This document shows positions 32,701 to 39,642 of a DNA stretch of 39,642 bases, piece after piece. This DNA is from an uncultured Clostridium sp. (lineage in GTDB: Bacteria; Bacillota; Clostridia; Lachnospirales; Lachnospiraceae): NCBI GenBank assembly GCA_900544905.1, contig UQXF01000018.1, positions 1-39,642 of the forward strand. Reading direction: 5' to 3'. A program made the translations under genes and the position numbers. Numbering within the stretch: position 1 is the first letter of the stretch; every line of letters starts with the position of its first letter. The notes beneath the pieces are model-generated. The model did no database searches. It was not told where the DNA came from and worked only from the letters and a program-made list of their open reading frames with translations.

Positions 32701-33711
32701 TCACAAATCCGAATAACTATTCCTCGGAAATACAATCCTGACCTCTGTTCCCACATTCTCCTCCGCACTCAGTTCAATTCCAAGACCCAGCTTATCACAA
32801 AGCTTTTTGCAGAGATATAAACCAATCCCGGTTGATTTTTTCCCAATCCTTCCATTGCTTCCGGTAAAGCCTTTGTCAAATACTCTCGCCACCTCTCCCT
32901 GCCTGATTCCGATTCCATTATCCCGAATAGATAAAACAACACTGTCCTTTTTCTCCTCCGCCGTAAAGCAGATTTCCGCACCAGTCTCTTTTCTGTATTT
33001 GATACTGTTCTGAATAATCTGATTTAAAATGAAGCTTACCCACTTCGGGTCCGTATAAATGGTCTGGTCTGCATTCTCAATCTGTATGGCTATTTTTTTG
33101 TTAATCAGGGTCTGCTTATTTCTTTTGACCGACTCATTTACAATATCCTTTACCTTGCACTCCGTCACACAGTAATCCTTATTGGCATGGTTGCTTCTGG
33201 CATAAAACAACGCCTGCTCCGTATAGCCTTCTATCTCATTGATTTCCTCATCAATACTCATGGTTACATCATTTTTATTGTTCTCTATTATCATTTTAGA
33301 AGTTGCAATCGGAAGCTTGATTTCATGAATCCATAACTCGATATAATCCTTATACTCCTCCTGGATATACTTGTATTCATTCACCTTTTCTAACATTGCC
33401 TTGTTTGTTTCCTGCAAAATCCCGTCTAATAACTGTTCTTCCATTGTATCTGCCGGATTTAACATTTCAACAATCAGATACTTTTCCTCTAACTGGTTGA
33501 GTTTTCCCAATATATCCTCATAGAAGCTCTTTTTCGATTGATATTCCAAATAGCTTCCCAGCAGAAATGCTGCAAATACAGCAAATAAAATATAAATGTG
33601 AAGAAAAACACTAACGTGATATAACAGCAGAAAAATTTCTATGGTTACAACACCAAATAACAATAAAATTATGGTCTTCCACCGGTCCTGCATGTATCTT
33701 GCAAATTTCAT
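32701..33711 (-). CDS. BceS-type intramembrane-sensing histidine kinase
   Basis: A 336-residue sensor kinase. Two membrane segments (about 13-31 and 36-53) are joined by only a few outside residues, so there is no extracellular sensor; this is the BceS design, in which the kinase reads the transporter's state. The phosphoacceptor is H129 in WIHEIKLPIA, the N-box is LNQIIQNSIKYRK, and the G-boxes are IRDNGIGIRQGE and GKKSTGIGLYLCKKLCDKLG. It starts 17 nt after the response regulator gene with AAAGGA upstream. The most likely partner transporter in this window is at 19277-22118. Confidence 0.9.
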   Translation of the reverse strand: MKFARYMQDRWKTIILLLFGVVTIEIFLLLYHVSVFLHIYILFAVFAAFLLGSYLEYQSKKSFYEDILGKLNQLEEKYLIVEMLNPADTMEEQLLDGILQETNKAMLEKVNEYKYIQEEYKDYIELWIHEIKLPIATSKMIIENNKNDVTMSIDEEINEIEGYTEQALFYARSNHANKDYCVTECKVKDIVNESVKRNKQTLINKKIAIQIENADQTIYTDPKWVSFILNQIIQNSIKYRKETGAEICFTAEEKKDSVVLSIRDNGIGIRQGEVARVFDKGFTGSNGRIGKKSTGIGLYLCKKLCDKLGLGIELSAEENVGTEVRIVFPRNSYSDL

Positions 33712-33728
33712 AAACGGATATCCTTTCT

Positions 33729-34400
33729 CTAATTCAACAAAATATAACCCTGTCCCCGTTTCGTCTCTATGATGTTCTGCAGCCCTATCTCATCCAGCTT
33801 CTTGCGGATTCTCGTAATATTGACTGTCAGTGTATTATCATCAATAAATGCTTCACTATCCCACAAATCATTCATAATGTCCTCCCTGGACACAATTTTC
33901 CCTTTGTTCTTCACTAAAAATCTAATAATTTTCAGTTCATTTGCAGTCAGTTCCGCCCGCTTATTTTCCCTTTCAATCCTGCTCTTGGATATGTCTAAAA
34001 CAAATTTACCGCAGTTAATTTTTTCCTGTGACACCCCGCTGTTTGTTCTCTTTAAAATTGCCACAATCTTTGCAAGCAGGATTTGCGTGTTAAAGGGCTT
34101 CGTCACATAGTGGTCAGCCCCGTAATGCATGGACAGCAGTTCATCCATCTCATTATCCCTGCTGGTTATCATGATAACCGGTATATCAGAAACCTTGCGG
34201 AATTCCTTCAAAATATATTCTCCATCCGCATTTGGCAGATTAATATCTAACAAAATTAAATCTGCATTGCTCTCCAGGATATCCGGCAGCGTATTGTCAT
34301 AGCGCTCCAGACCAATGGCTTCATATCCGTTTCTGCTTAAAAAGATTTCTAACTCATGCCTCAGTTTTTCATCATCTTCTGCAATTAAAATCTTCTGCAT
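33729..34400 (-). CDS. BceR-type OmpR-family response regulator
   Basis: A 223-residue response regulator. The receiver has acidic pocket EDD (8-10), phosphoacceptor D52 in LILLDINLP, S80 in MITS and K101 in TKPFN; the C-terminal winged helix shows LTANELKIIRFLVKNKGKIVSREDIMNDLW and the closing RGQGYIL. Gene order with the BceS-type kinase and overall length match BceR. GGAGG precedes the ATG. It probably activates a BceAB-type operon in response to a peptide antibiotic; whether that is the one in this window needs testing. Confidence 0.92.
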   Translation of the reverse strand: MQKILIAEDDEKLRHELEIFLSRNGYEAIGLERYDNTLPDILESNADLILLDINLPNADGEYILKEFRKVSDIPVIMITSRDNEMDELLSMHYGADHYVTKPFNTQILLAKIVAILKRTNSGVSQEKINCGKFVLDISKSRIERENKRAELTANELKIIRFLVKNKGKIVSREDIMNDLWDSEAFIDDNTLTVNITRIRKKLDEIGLQNIIETKRGQGYILLN

Positions 34401-34456
34401 AAATAACCTCCATATTTTCAGAAAATAATTTTCAAGTGCGAAACATTTTCTATGCT

Positions 34457-37400
34457 TTAAAACATGCGGATTTCTTTATTGAGGGCAAAGGAGTACAGAT
34501 AGGTCTCTGACACCGTAAGTCCTGTAAGCTGCTCTAAGGTGTCCTTATAATATAACAGCTGTGTCCTGTAGCGCTCCACCAGCATTTCTTCCTGTCCTTC
34601 CTTCACGTGGTCTGTCTTGTAATCCAACAGAATCAGTGTATCCCCTTCCCGGAAATAAGCGTCAATGATTCCCTGTACCACAATCTTTGGGCTTTCCTCA
34701 TCCATGACAGCCTTCTCTCCTGTTATTTTTTCCGCCGAAACACCAACCACAAACTGCTTTTCCTTATAAAGACATCCTTTTCTGGCTGCTTCCCGCATAC
34801 GTCTGCCAAGAGAAGAATCCACAAATGCAAAGACCTTATCCTCTGTAATAAAGCTCTTCGTCTCCTCCGGTAAACGTTCTTCTTTTCTCATATTCTCTAA
34901 AGCTTCAGCCACCTGCTCCCTGCTCTCCGTTAAAGCATTATCCAAAAGCTCCATGGTCTTATGCATCCAGGTACCCTTCCCGGCAGCATCCATGGGTTTA
35001 TCCCCGGCAAGAAAATGCGGTACCGGCGCTTTGTAATCCTCCTTCGCCACCACCGGACGTCTGATAACATCAGAAGGCTCATAATCCGTCTCATAAATCC
35101 GCTTAATCTCCGTAACAGAGAGTTTGGATTTTTGAAGGGTAAATAAATCACCGTCATATTTCCATGCAAGCTTCTCCTCAATCTGCTCTTTTCTGGCTGC
35201 CGGTGCATTTTTCCTCTCCTCCATCCGCTTTCCCTTATCCATCTGCCTCTCCAGATTGGATTGGATATGGTGCACTGCCAGACTTCTGAAATCGTAAACC
35301 TCTGTCTTAAAATGAATCTCCGGATTATCCAGTGTAACCGGCTGGTCATATTCTGCCGAAAGAATATGCCCGGATTTTTTATCCATACGCTTTCTGACTG
35401 TTTTCATAACCTCATGAAATTCCCTGTTGCGGATAAAGGATGCCGTTATCAAATCCAGATAATTTCGTGCCGTATGCACAATGCTATAGGAGAGCTTTCT
35501 TTCCCTTCTTCTGGCTGCCCCTTCATACTTTTTGATAAGGGCTGGCACATCCGGTGTGACCCCGGTCATAATCAGCTTTTCCTTCGCTCTGGTAAGCCCC
35601 ACATATAAAATCCGGAGTTCCTCCGCAATGCTTTCCGTCACCATCAAAGCGCCAAAAGCCTTCCTCGAAAATGTATCATTTCCACACCGTTTTTTTACGT
35701 CCACATACTTTGCACCAACATAATAATCAGAATGGATAATCAGCGGTGTTTTTGTGTCCATCAGATTAAAGTTCCTGCCTGTACCGGACAAAAATACAAC
35801 CGGAAACTCCAGTCCCTTACTCTTGTGGATACTCATAATCCGGACTACGTCAGAAGAAATTTCCGGTGCCGGGTCACCGCCTAACGTAATGGCTTTCTTC
35901 TGAAGCTTATCTACAAACATAAGAAAATCAAACAGTGTCTTATAGGCTCCGTTTTCAAACCGTCTGGTCTCCTGTAAAAACAAATCCAGATTGCGGATTC
36001 GCTGACCTCCCTCCGGCATTGCTTCCACATAGTAATAATAGCCTGTATCATAATAAATATCTGTCAGCAGCTGTCCGATGGCGGCATAGGATTTCTGCTG
36101 CTGCAGCCGGTTGACCAGGGTAACGATTTTCCTGCACTTTGGACACAGGCTGTCAGTAATATTTGCCTTGTTATCCGGCAAATCTTCTGTCAGAACAGCT
36201 TCTATCAGCCCGGCTGATTTCTCTTCTCCGGCATCAGCTCCGTTTCCCACCGCCACATCATAATACTCTGCCAGCCATTCCACAACCGAATAAATATATT
36301 CTTTCTTTCCTGATTTCTTTTCCCCACACCGCTTAACAAGCGCCAGCAGCGCCAGTTCATTGCTGTCCAGGCCTCCAAAATAGCTTCTCAACACTGCCGC
36401 TGTCTCCACATCATTACAGGGATTATCGACCACTCGCAACAGGCTTAAAATAAGACGGATTTCCACCGTATCGAAATACCCGTTTTCATTCTGGACCTTA
36501 ACCGGAATATTACGGCTCATTAACACCTCTGAAAAAATATGCTGAAAGCCTACAGGGGAACGGAACAGTATCACAATATCCCGTAATCTGACATTCCGCA
36601 TAGTCCCGCTGGCATCATCAAACACCTGAAACGGTGTACCTCCATCCCTGCCCAACAGCTTTTCAATCCTGCCGGCAACGATAGATGCCTCCAGTTCCAT
36701 TCTCCCGATGTCCTCCAGATTTTCATCCAGATTTTCTTCCTTTTCACTGCTCATTTCCTCATCGGCAGCACTTAAGAAATCAAAATCCTTGCTCTCTCCT
36801 AAAAGCAGCTCCACACTGTCATCAGCAATTTCCGGGAACTCCCGTCCCGGAACAAGCGCCTCCTCCTGCGTATATTCAATTCCCCCTAAATCACTGCCCA
36901 TAATTTGATAAAACATATAGTTAATGGTGTTGAGGACATTGGCTCGGCTCCTGAAATTATTCTTAAGCAGGAGCTTGCGGCAGGCTGCCCCCTCCTCCGT
37001 ATCATAGGTATGGTATTTCTCCATAAACAAATCCGGTCTTGCCATGCGGAAGCTATATATACTCTGCTTCACATCCCCCACCATAAAGATGTTATTTTTT
37101 CCCTGATAGACGGTGGAAACACATTTTAAAATAGCTTCCTGTAAGTAGTTACTGTCCTGATACTCATCAATCAAAATCTCTTTGAAATCCTCAGACATTT
37201 CCTTTCCGATATCACTTGGAACCGGTTCACCTGATTCATCATACTCTTTGCAAAGCACCTGTAAGGCAAAGTGTTCCACATCGCTGAATTCCAGCATGCC
37301 TTTTTCCAGTTTTGCCTGTAAGAAACGCTCCCGGAACACATCCGTAATATCCAGCAGGGCGGAAAGCATTGCCTCCTGCTTCTGAAACTGGGAAAGCACC

Positions 37401-38353
37401 ACGTCAAAGGACAGGGTAAAAGCGCCAAACAGGCTGTTAATCTGTTTCTTATAGTCATCCCTCACCTTTTTAATGTGGTCTGCCACATCCTCATCATATT
37501 CACCCTTTTTTCCCCTTCCGATATTTACATATTTTCTCTGTGACAGGTCTGCAAACTGAGAGTAAGTGTGGGCCGAAATCATGTCATCCACCAGCACAAT
37601 ATCCGATAGCAGCGCCTTTTCCATATACAACGGTCCGTCAATATCTCTTGCCTGTTCCAGCGATTCTGTTATCTTATCCTTAATTCCCCGTGCCGTACTG
37701 TGAAGTTCTTCAAAATACTGCTTTACAAAGGGAAGGGCAACAAAATCCTCCTCTGACTCAACATGCAGGTTCTTCCTTGCCTGCTGTATCCATTCCTCCG
37801 GGCGTGGATAACTGGAACACACCGTATAGATTTTCAAAATGTATTCCTCAATCTTATCGTCATTTTTATCGGCGGAAAAAGCATCAGAAAAATCTGCAAA
37901 ATCAGAATTGTTCTCATAAAATTCCTCAATTACCTTCTCTAAAACCTCCTCTCTTAAAACTCCGATTTCCCCCGCCTCTCCAATACGGATTCCCGGGTCG
38001 ATTCCCAGGATGTGAAAATGCTCCTTTACCACCTGGTAGCAAAAACTATCTATGGTTAAAATATTCGCCTTGTTGATGAGATTCAACTGCCTTATATAAT
38101 GCTGGTTGTCCGGCTGCTCCAACAGCAGACTCTCCATTGCCGCTGCAATTTTGTCCTTCATCTGCGCCGCCGCTGCCTTCGTAAAGGTAACCACCAAAAG
38201 CTCATCAATATCAATGGGATTCTCCTTATCCGATACCATCCGGATAATCCGCTCCACCAGTACTGCCGTTTTTCCTGAACCTGCCGCCGCAGATACAAGC
38301 AAATTACTGTTTCTGGCATCTATAATCTTTTTCTGGTCTGATGTCCAGTTCAT
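34457..38353 (-). CDS. addA: ATP-dependent helicase/nuclease subunit A
   Basis: A 1298-residue UvrD-type helicase joined to a C-terminal RecB-family nuclease, the AddA subunit of the double-strand-break repair complex of Bacillota. Helicase motifs: AAAGSGKTAVLVERI near 22-36 (Walker A), LLVVTFTKAAAAQMK, LIDEYQDSNYLQEAI (motif II), VGDVKQSIYSFRMARPDLF, MSIHKSKGLEFPVVFLSG and LYVGLTRAKEKL. The nuclease motif is LILLDYKTDHV near 1255 followed by RYRTQLLYYKDTLEQ. Length is slightly above the Bacillus protein (about 1230). Its ATG overlaps the addB stop by 4 nt, as usual for addBA. Confidence 0.97.
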   Translation of the reverse strand: MNWTSDQKKIIDARNSNLLVSAAAGSGKTAVLVERIIRMVSDKENPIDIDELLVVTFTKAAAAQMKDKIAAAMESLLLEQPDNQHYIRQLNLINKANILTIDSFCYQVVKEHFHILGIDPGIRIGEAGEIGVLREEVLEKVIEEFYENNSDFADFSDAFSADKNDDKIEEYILKIYTVCSSYPRPEEWIQQARKNLHVESEEDFVALPFVKQYFEELHSTARGIKDKITESLEQARDIDGPLYMEKALLSDIVLVDDMISAHTYSQFADLSQRKYVNIGRGKKGEYDEDVADHIKKVRDDYKKQINSLFGAFTLSFDVVLSQFQKQEAMLSALLDITDVFRERFLQAKLEKGMLEFSDVEHFALQVLCKEYDESGEPVPSDIGKEMSEDFKEILIDEYQDSNYLQEAILKCVSTVYQGKNNIFMVGDVKQSIYSFRMARPDLFMEKYHTYDTEEGAACRKLLLKNNFRSRANVLNTINYMFYQIMGSDLGGIEYTQEEALVPGREFPEIADDSVELLLGESKDFDFLSAADEEMSSEKEENLDENLEDIGRMELEASIVAGRIEKLLGRDGGTPFQVFDDASGTMRNVRLRDIVILFRSPVGFQHIFSEVLMSRNIPVKVQNENGYFDTVEIRLILSLLRVVDNPCNDVETAAVLRSYFGGLDSNELALLALVKRCGEKKSGKKEYIYSVVEWLAEYYDVAVGNGADAGEEKSAGLIEAVLTEDLPDNKANITDSLCPKCRKIVTLVNRLQQQKSYAAIGQLLTDIYYDTGYYYYVEAMPEGGQRIRNLDLFLQETRRFENGAYKTLFDFLMFVDKLQKKAITLGGDPAPEISSDVVRIMSIHKSKGLEFPVVFLSGTGRNFNLMDTKTPLIIHSDYYVGAKYVDVKKRCGNDTFSRKAFGALMVTESIAEELRILYVGLTRAKEKLIMTGVTPDVPALIKKYEGAARRRERKLSYSIVHTARNYLDLITASFIRNREFHEVMKTVRKRMDKKSGHILSAEYDQPVTLDNPEIHFKTEVYDFRSLAVHHIQSNLERQMDKGKRMEERKNAPAARKEQIEEKLAWKYDGDLFTLQKSKLSVTEIKRIYETDYEPSDVIRRPVVAKEDYKAPVPHFLAGDKPMDAAGKGTWMHKTMELLDNALTESREQVAEALENMRKEERLPEETKSFITEDKVFAFVDSSLGRRMREAARKGCLYKEKQFVVGVSAEKITGEKAVMDEESPKIVVQGIIDAYFREGDTLILLDYKTDHVKEGQEEMLVERYRTQLLYYKDTLEQLTGLTVSETYLYSFALNKEIRMF

Positions 38354-39600
38354 GCATTTTCACCTCCCTTTTCCTCTTTGTTCAAAATGATATCCTTTGC
38401 CTCCTGTTTGTCCAGCTTAGAGCCAATGCGGTAAGCATTCCCCCCAAGCCCCGACTCAAAATGGCACACACTTTTATAATCACAGAAATTGCAAGGTGAA
38501 TTTATCTCCCCCTTTTCCGGATTCATCTCAATTTGACCGCGGATAATATTTTCTCCTATGTCTATCATTTTATTGCGGACAAAGCCGGATATCTGCATCA
38601 AATCCTCCGTGCTTACCAGTGCACTGTTTCTGGAATCCAGCTCCCCGTCCTTTTTATATTTTACCGGGGTGACCAAACCTGTTTTTTTATCCATCAGTGT
38701 CAGACTCTGCTCCTCCCGGTTTACCAGTCCGGTAAGCCTGCTGCTCTCAATACGCTTCTGCTCTAATTTCTCTTCCTCGGTCTCCTCAATAATCGGGTCA
38801 TAGATGCGATAATAATACATCCCGGTGGGAATTATTATTTTATCCGGATACTGCCTTTGCAAAAGCTCTATCATGACACTCATATATACCGTAAGCTGCA
38901 GCTGCTTACCCTCATACATTTTCACAAAATCAATGTCCTTAGAACCGGACTTGTAATCTATTACCTTAAGATAAACCGCATCCTCCGTTTCCCTGATATC
39001 TACACGGTCTACAATACCGTTTAATTCCATCTGCATATCCTCTGCCAGTGCCATGCGGACATAGTTGAGCGCATCCTCCGGAGAAAACCGCTTCTCAAAA
39101 TAGGCAGGCTCCATCCCTCCCTGCTCCAGATGCCTGCAAAGGTTCGCCACGCTTCGTTTGGCAATCCGGACTAAAACCTCTAACTGGTGCCGGTTCCGGT
39201 AGCTGCTCTCAAAAATCGTCTCATTTTCTTCCTTTGCCGCCTGCAGGGTAATGCTCTCCACCCTTTCTTCTAACTGCTCCTTTGTCATGCTGTCAGGATG
39301 AATCGTTCCATCCTTAACCTGCTTAAAGAACTGCTCCATCACCGCATGAAGAATCGTACCGATGTTATTGGATTCCACCTTATATTCTTCTCTTTTGGCA
39401 AGCTTTAACCCATATTTCAGGAAAAACTGATAGGCGCAGCCGGAATAGGTCTCCAGCCGTGAAACACTGTGCAGCATATTCTCCCCGTAAAGCTTACGGG
39501 CAATCGCTTTATCCAGCACGCCAGCCCGGTTATCATAAAAATACCCGTCTAAAATCTGTCTGGTCATTGCAGGATTATCCTTCTTCATAATCCGGTACAC
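38350..39600 (-). CDS. addB: ATP-dependent nuclease subunit B, C-terminal part (5' truncated)
   Basis: The last 416 residues of AddB, whose full length is about 1150; the rest lies beyond the contig end. Visible are the RecB-type nuclease core (GIVDRVDIRETEDAVYLKVI, then DYKSGSKDID and GKQLQLTVYM) and the Fe-S cluster cysteines: one in YSGCAYQFFLKYG near the start of this part and three in SPCNFCDYKSVCHFE near the end. The frame continues through the adapter to a false GTG at 39615, adding MYKRQ; those residues are not part of the protein. It overlaps addA by 4 nt. Confidence 0.97.
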   Translation of the reverse strand: MYRIMKKDNPAMTRQILDGYFYDNRAGVLDKAIARKLYGENMLHSVSRLETYSGCAYQFFLKYGLKLAKREEYKVESNNIGTILHAVMEQFFKQVKDGTIHPDSMTKEQLEERVESITLQAAKEENETIFESSYRNRHQLEVLVRIAKRSVANLCRHLEQGGMEPAYFEKRFSPEDALNYVRMALAEDMQMELNGIVDRVDIRETEDAVYLKVIDYKSGSKDIDFVKMYEGKQLQLTVYMSVMIELLQRQYPDKIIIPTGMYYYRIYDPIIEETEEEKLEQKRIESSRLTGLVNREEQSLTLMDKKTGLVTPVKYKKDGELDSRNSALVSTEDLMQISGFVRNKMIDIGENIIRGQIEMNPEKGEINSPCNFCDYKSVCHFESGLGGNAYRIGSKLDKQEAKDIILNKEEKGGENA

Positions 39601-39642
39601 CTGTCTCTTATACACATCTGACGCTGCCGACGATCTTACGCG
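39601..39642. other. Nextera (Tn5) sequencing adapter, P5 side
   Basis: Bases 39601-39619 are the reverse complement of the Tn5 mosaic end (CTGTCTCTTATACACATCT), 39620-39633 the Nextera read-1 arm (GACGCTGCCGACGA), and 39634-39641 look like an i5 index (TCTTACGC), with one further base. Library sequence, not genome. Confidence 0.98.

Overview
The window is a single assembly contig from a spore-forming Clostridia-type member of the Bacillota, most likely a motile Lachnospiraceae relative. Evidence is the spoIIA operon (spoIIAA, spoIIAB, sigF), spoVA genes behind a good sigma-G-type promoter, strong AGGAGG ribosome binding sites, AddAB instead of RecBCD, a FliB flagellin methylase and a BceRS/BceAB-type peptide-response module. 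No tRNA, rRNA, CRISPR array or insertion sequence was seen. The first 49 and last 42 bases are Illumina Nextera (Tn5) adapter, not genome, so the real insert is 50-39600 and neither end is a biological boundary.

Layout. (1) 128-1159: a YeiH-type transporter, convergent through a shared terminator with a likely five-gene leftward operon (7354 to 1236): DHH phosphoesterase, ProB lacking a PUA domain, FliB, a membrane protein, and a cytosolic LacI-type-sensor/GGDEF cyclase. (2) 7496-9232: a rightward spoVAA-AB-AC operon behind the sigma-G-type promoter, ending without spoVAD/AE. (3) 9323-13782, all leftward: a FliD-like small protein, a membrane GGDEF-like/EAL phosphodiesterase, a conserved unknown, a hotdog thioesterase and a lone LytTR regulator. 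(4) 13915-15630: spoIIAA-spoIIAB-sigF, with two related palindromes upstream of its first and second genes. (5) 15779-19112: queF, folC, an overlooked 49-codon gene and a zinc-ribbon/TPR membrane protein.

(6) 19277-22327: BceAB-type ABC transporter, preceded by an overlooked 40-residue cationic membrane peptide gene with a strong ribosome binding site. (7) 22808-24720: a two-gene AbiEi/AbiEii-like (type IV toxin-antitoxin-like) pair whose promoter matches the sigma-A consensus exactly and is overlaid by a symmetric set of four TTTCACT/AGTGAAA half-sites. (8) 24795-32680: a fused membrane/spermidine-synthase-like protein, a 968-residue degenerate-J-domain/TPR protein coupled to a membrane protein with a DUF6985-like segment, a small protein overlapping the decayed remnant of a DUF3990 (ADP-ribosyltransferase-like) gene, and a two-TM unknown. 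(9) 32701-34400: BceS/BceR-type two-component system, about 10 kb from the transporter it may serve. (10) 34457-39600: addA and the truncated 3' part of addB.

Working together: spoIIA controls sigma F and, downstream of it, sigma G turns on spoVA; the cyclase and EAL protein are opposing c-di-GMP enzymes; BceRS probably senses through and regulates BceAB; AddAB repairs double-strand breaks. The block from about 22.2 to 32.7 kb looks the most accessory and holds the least-described material.
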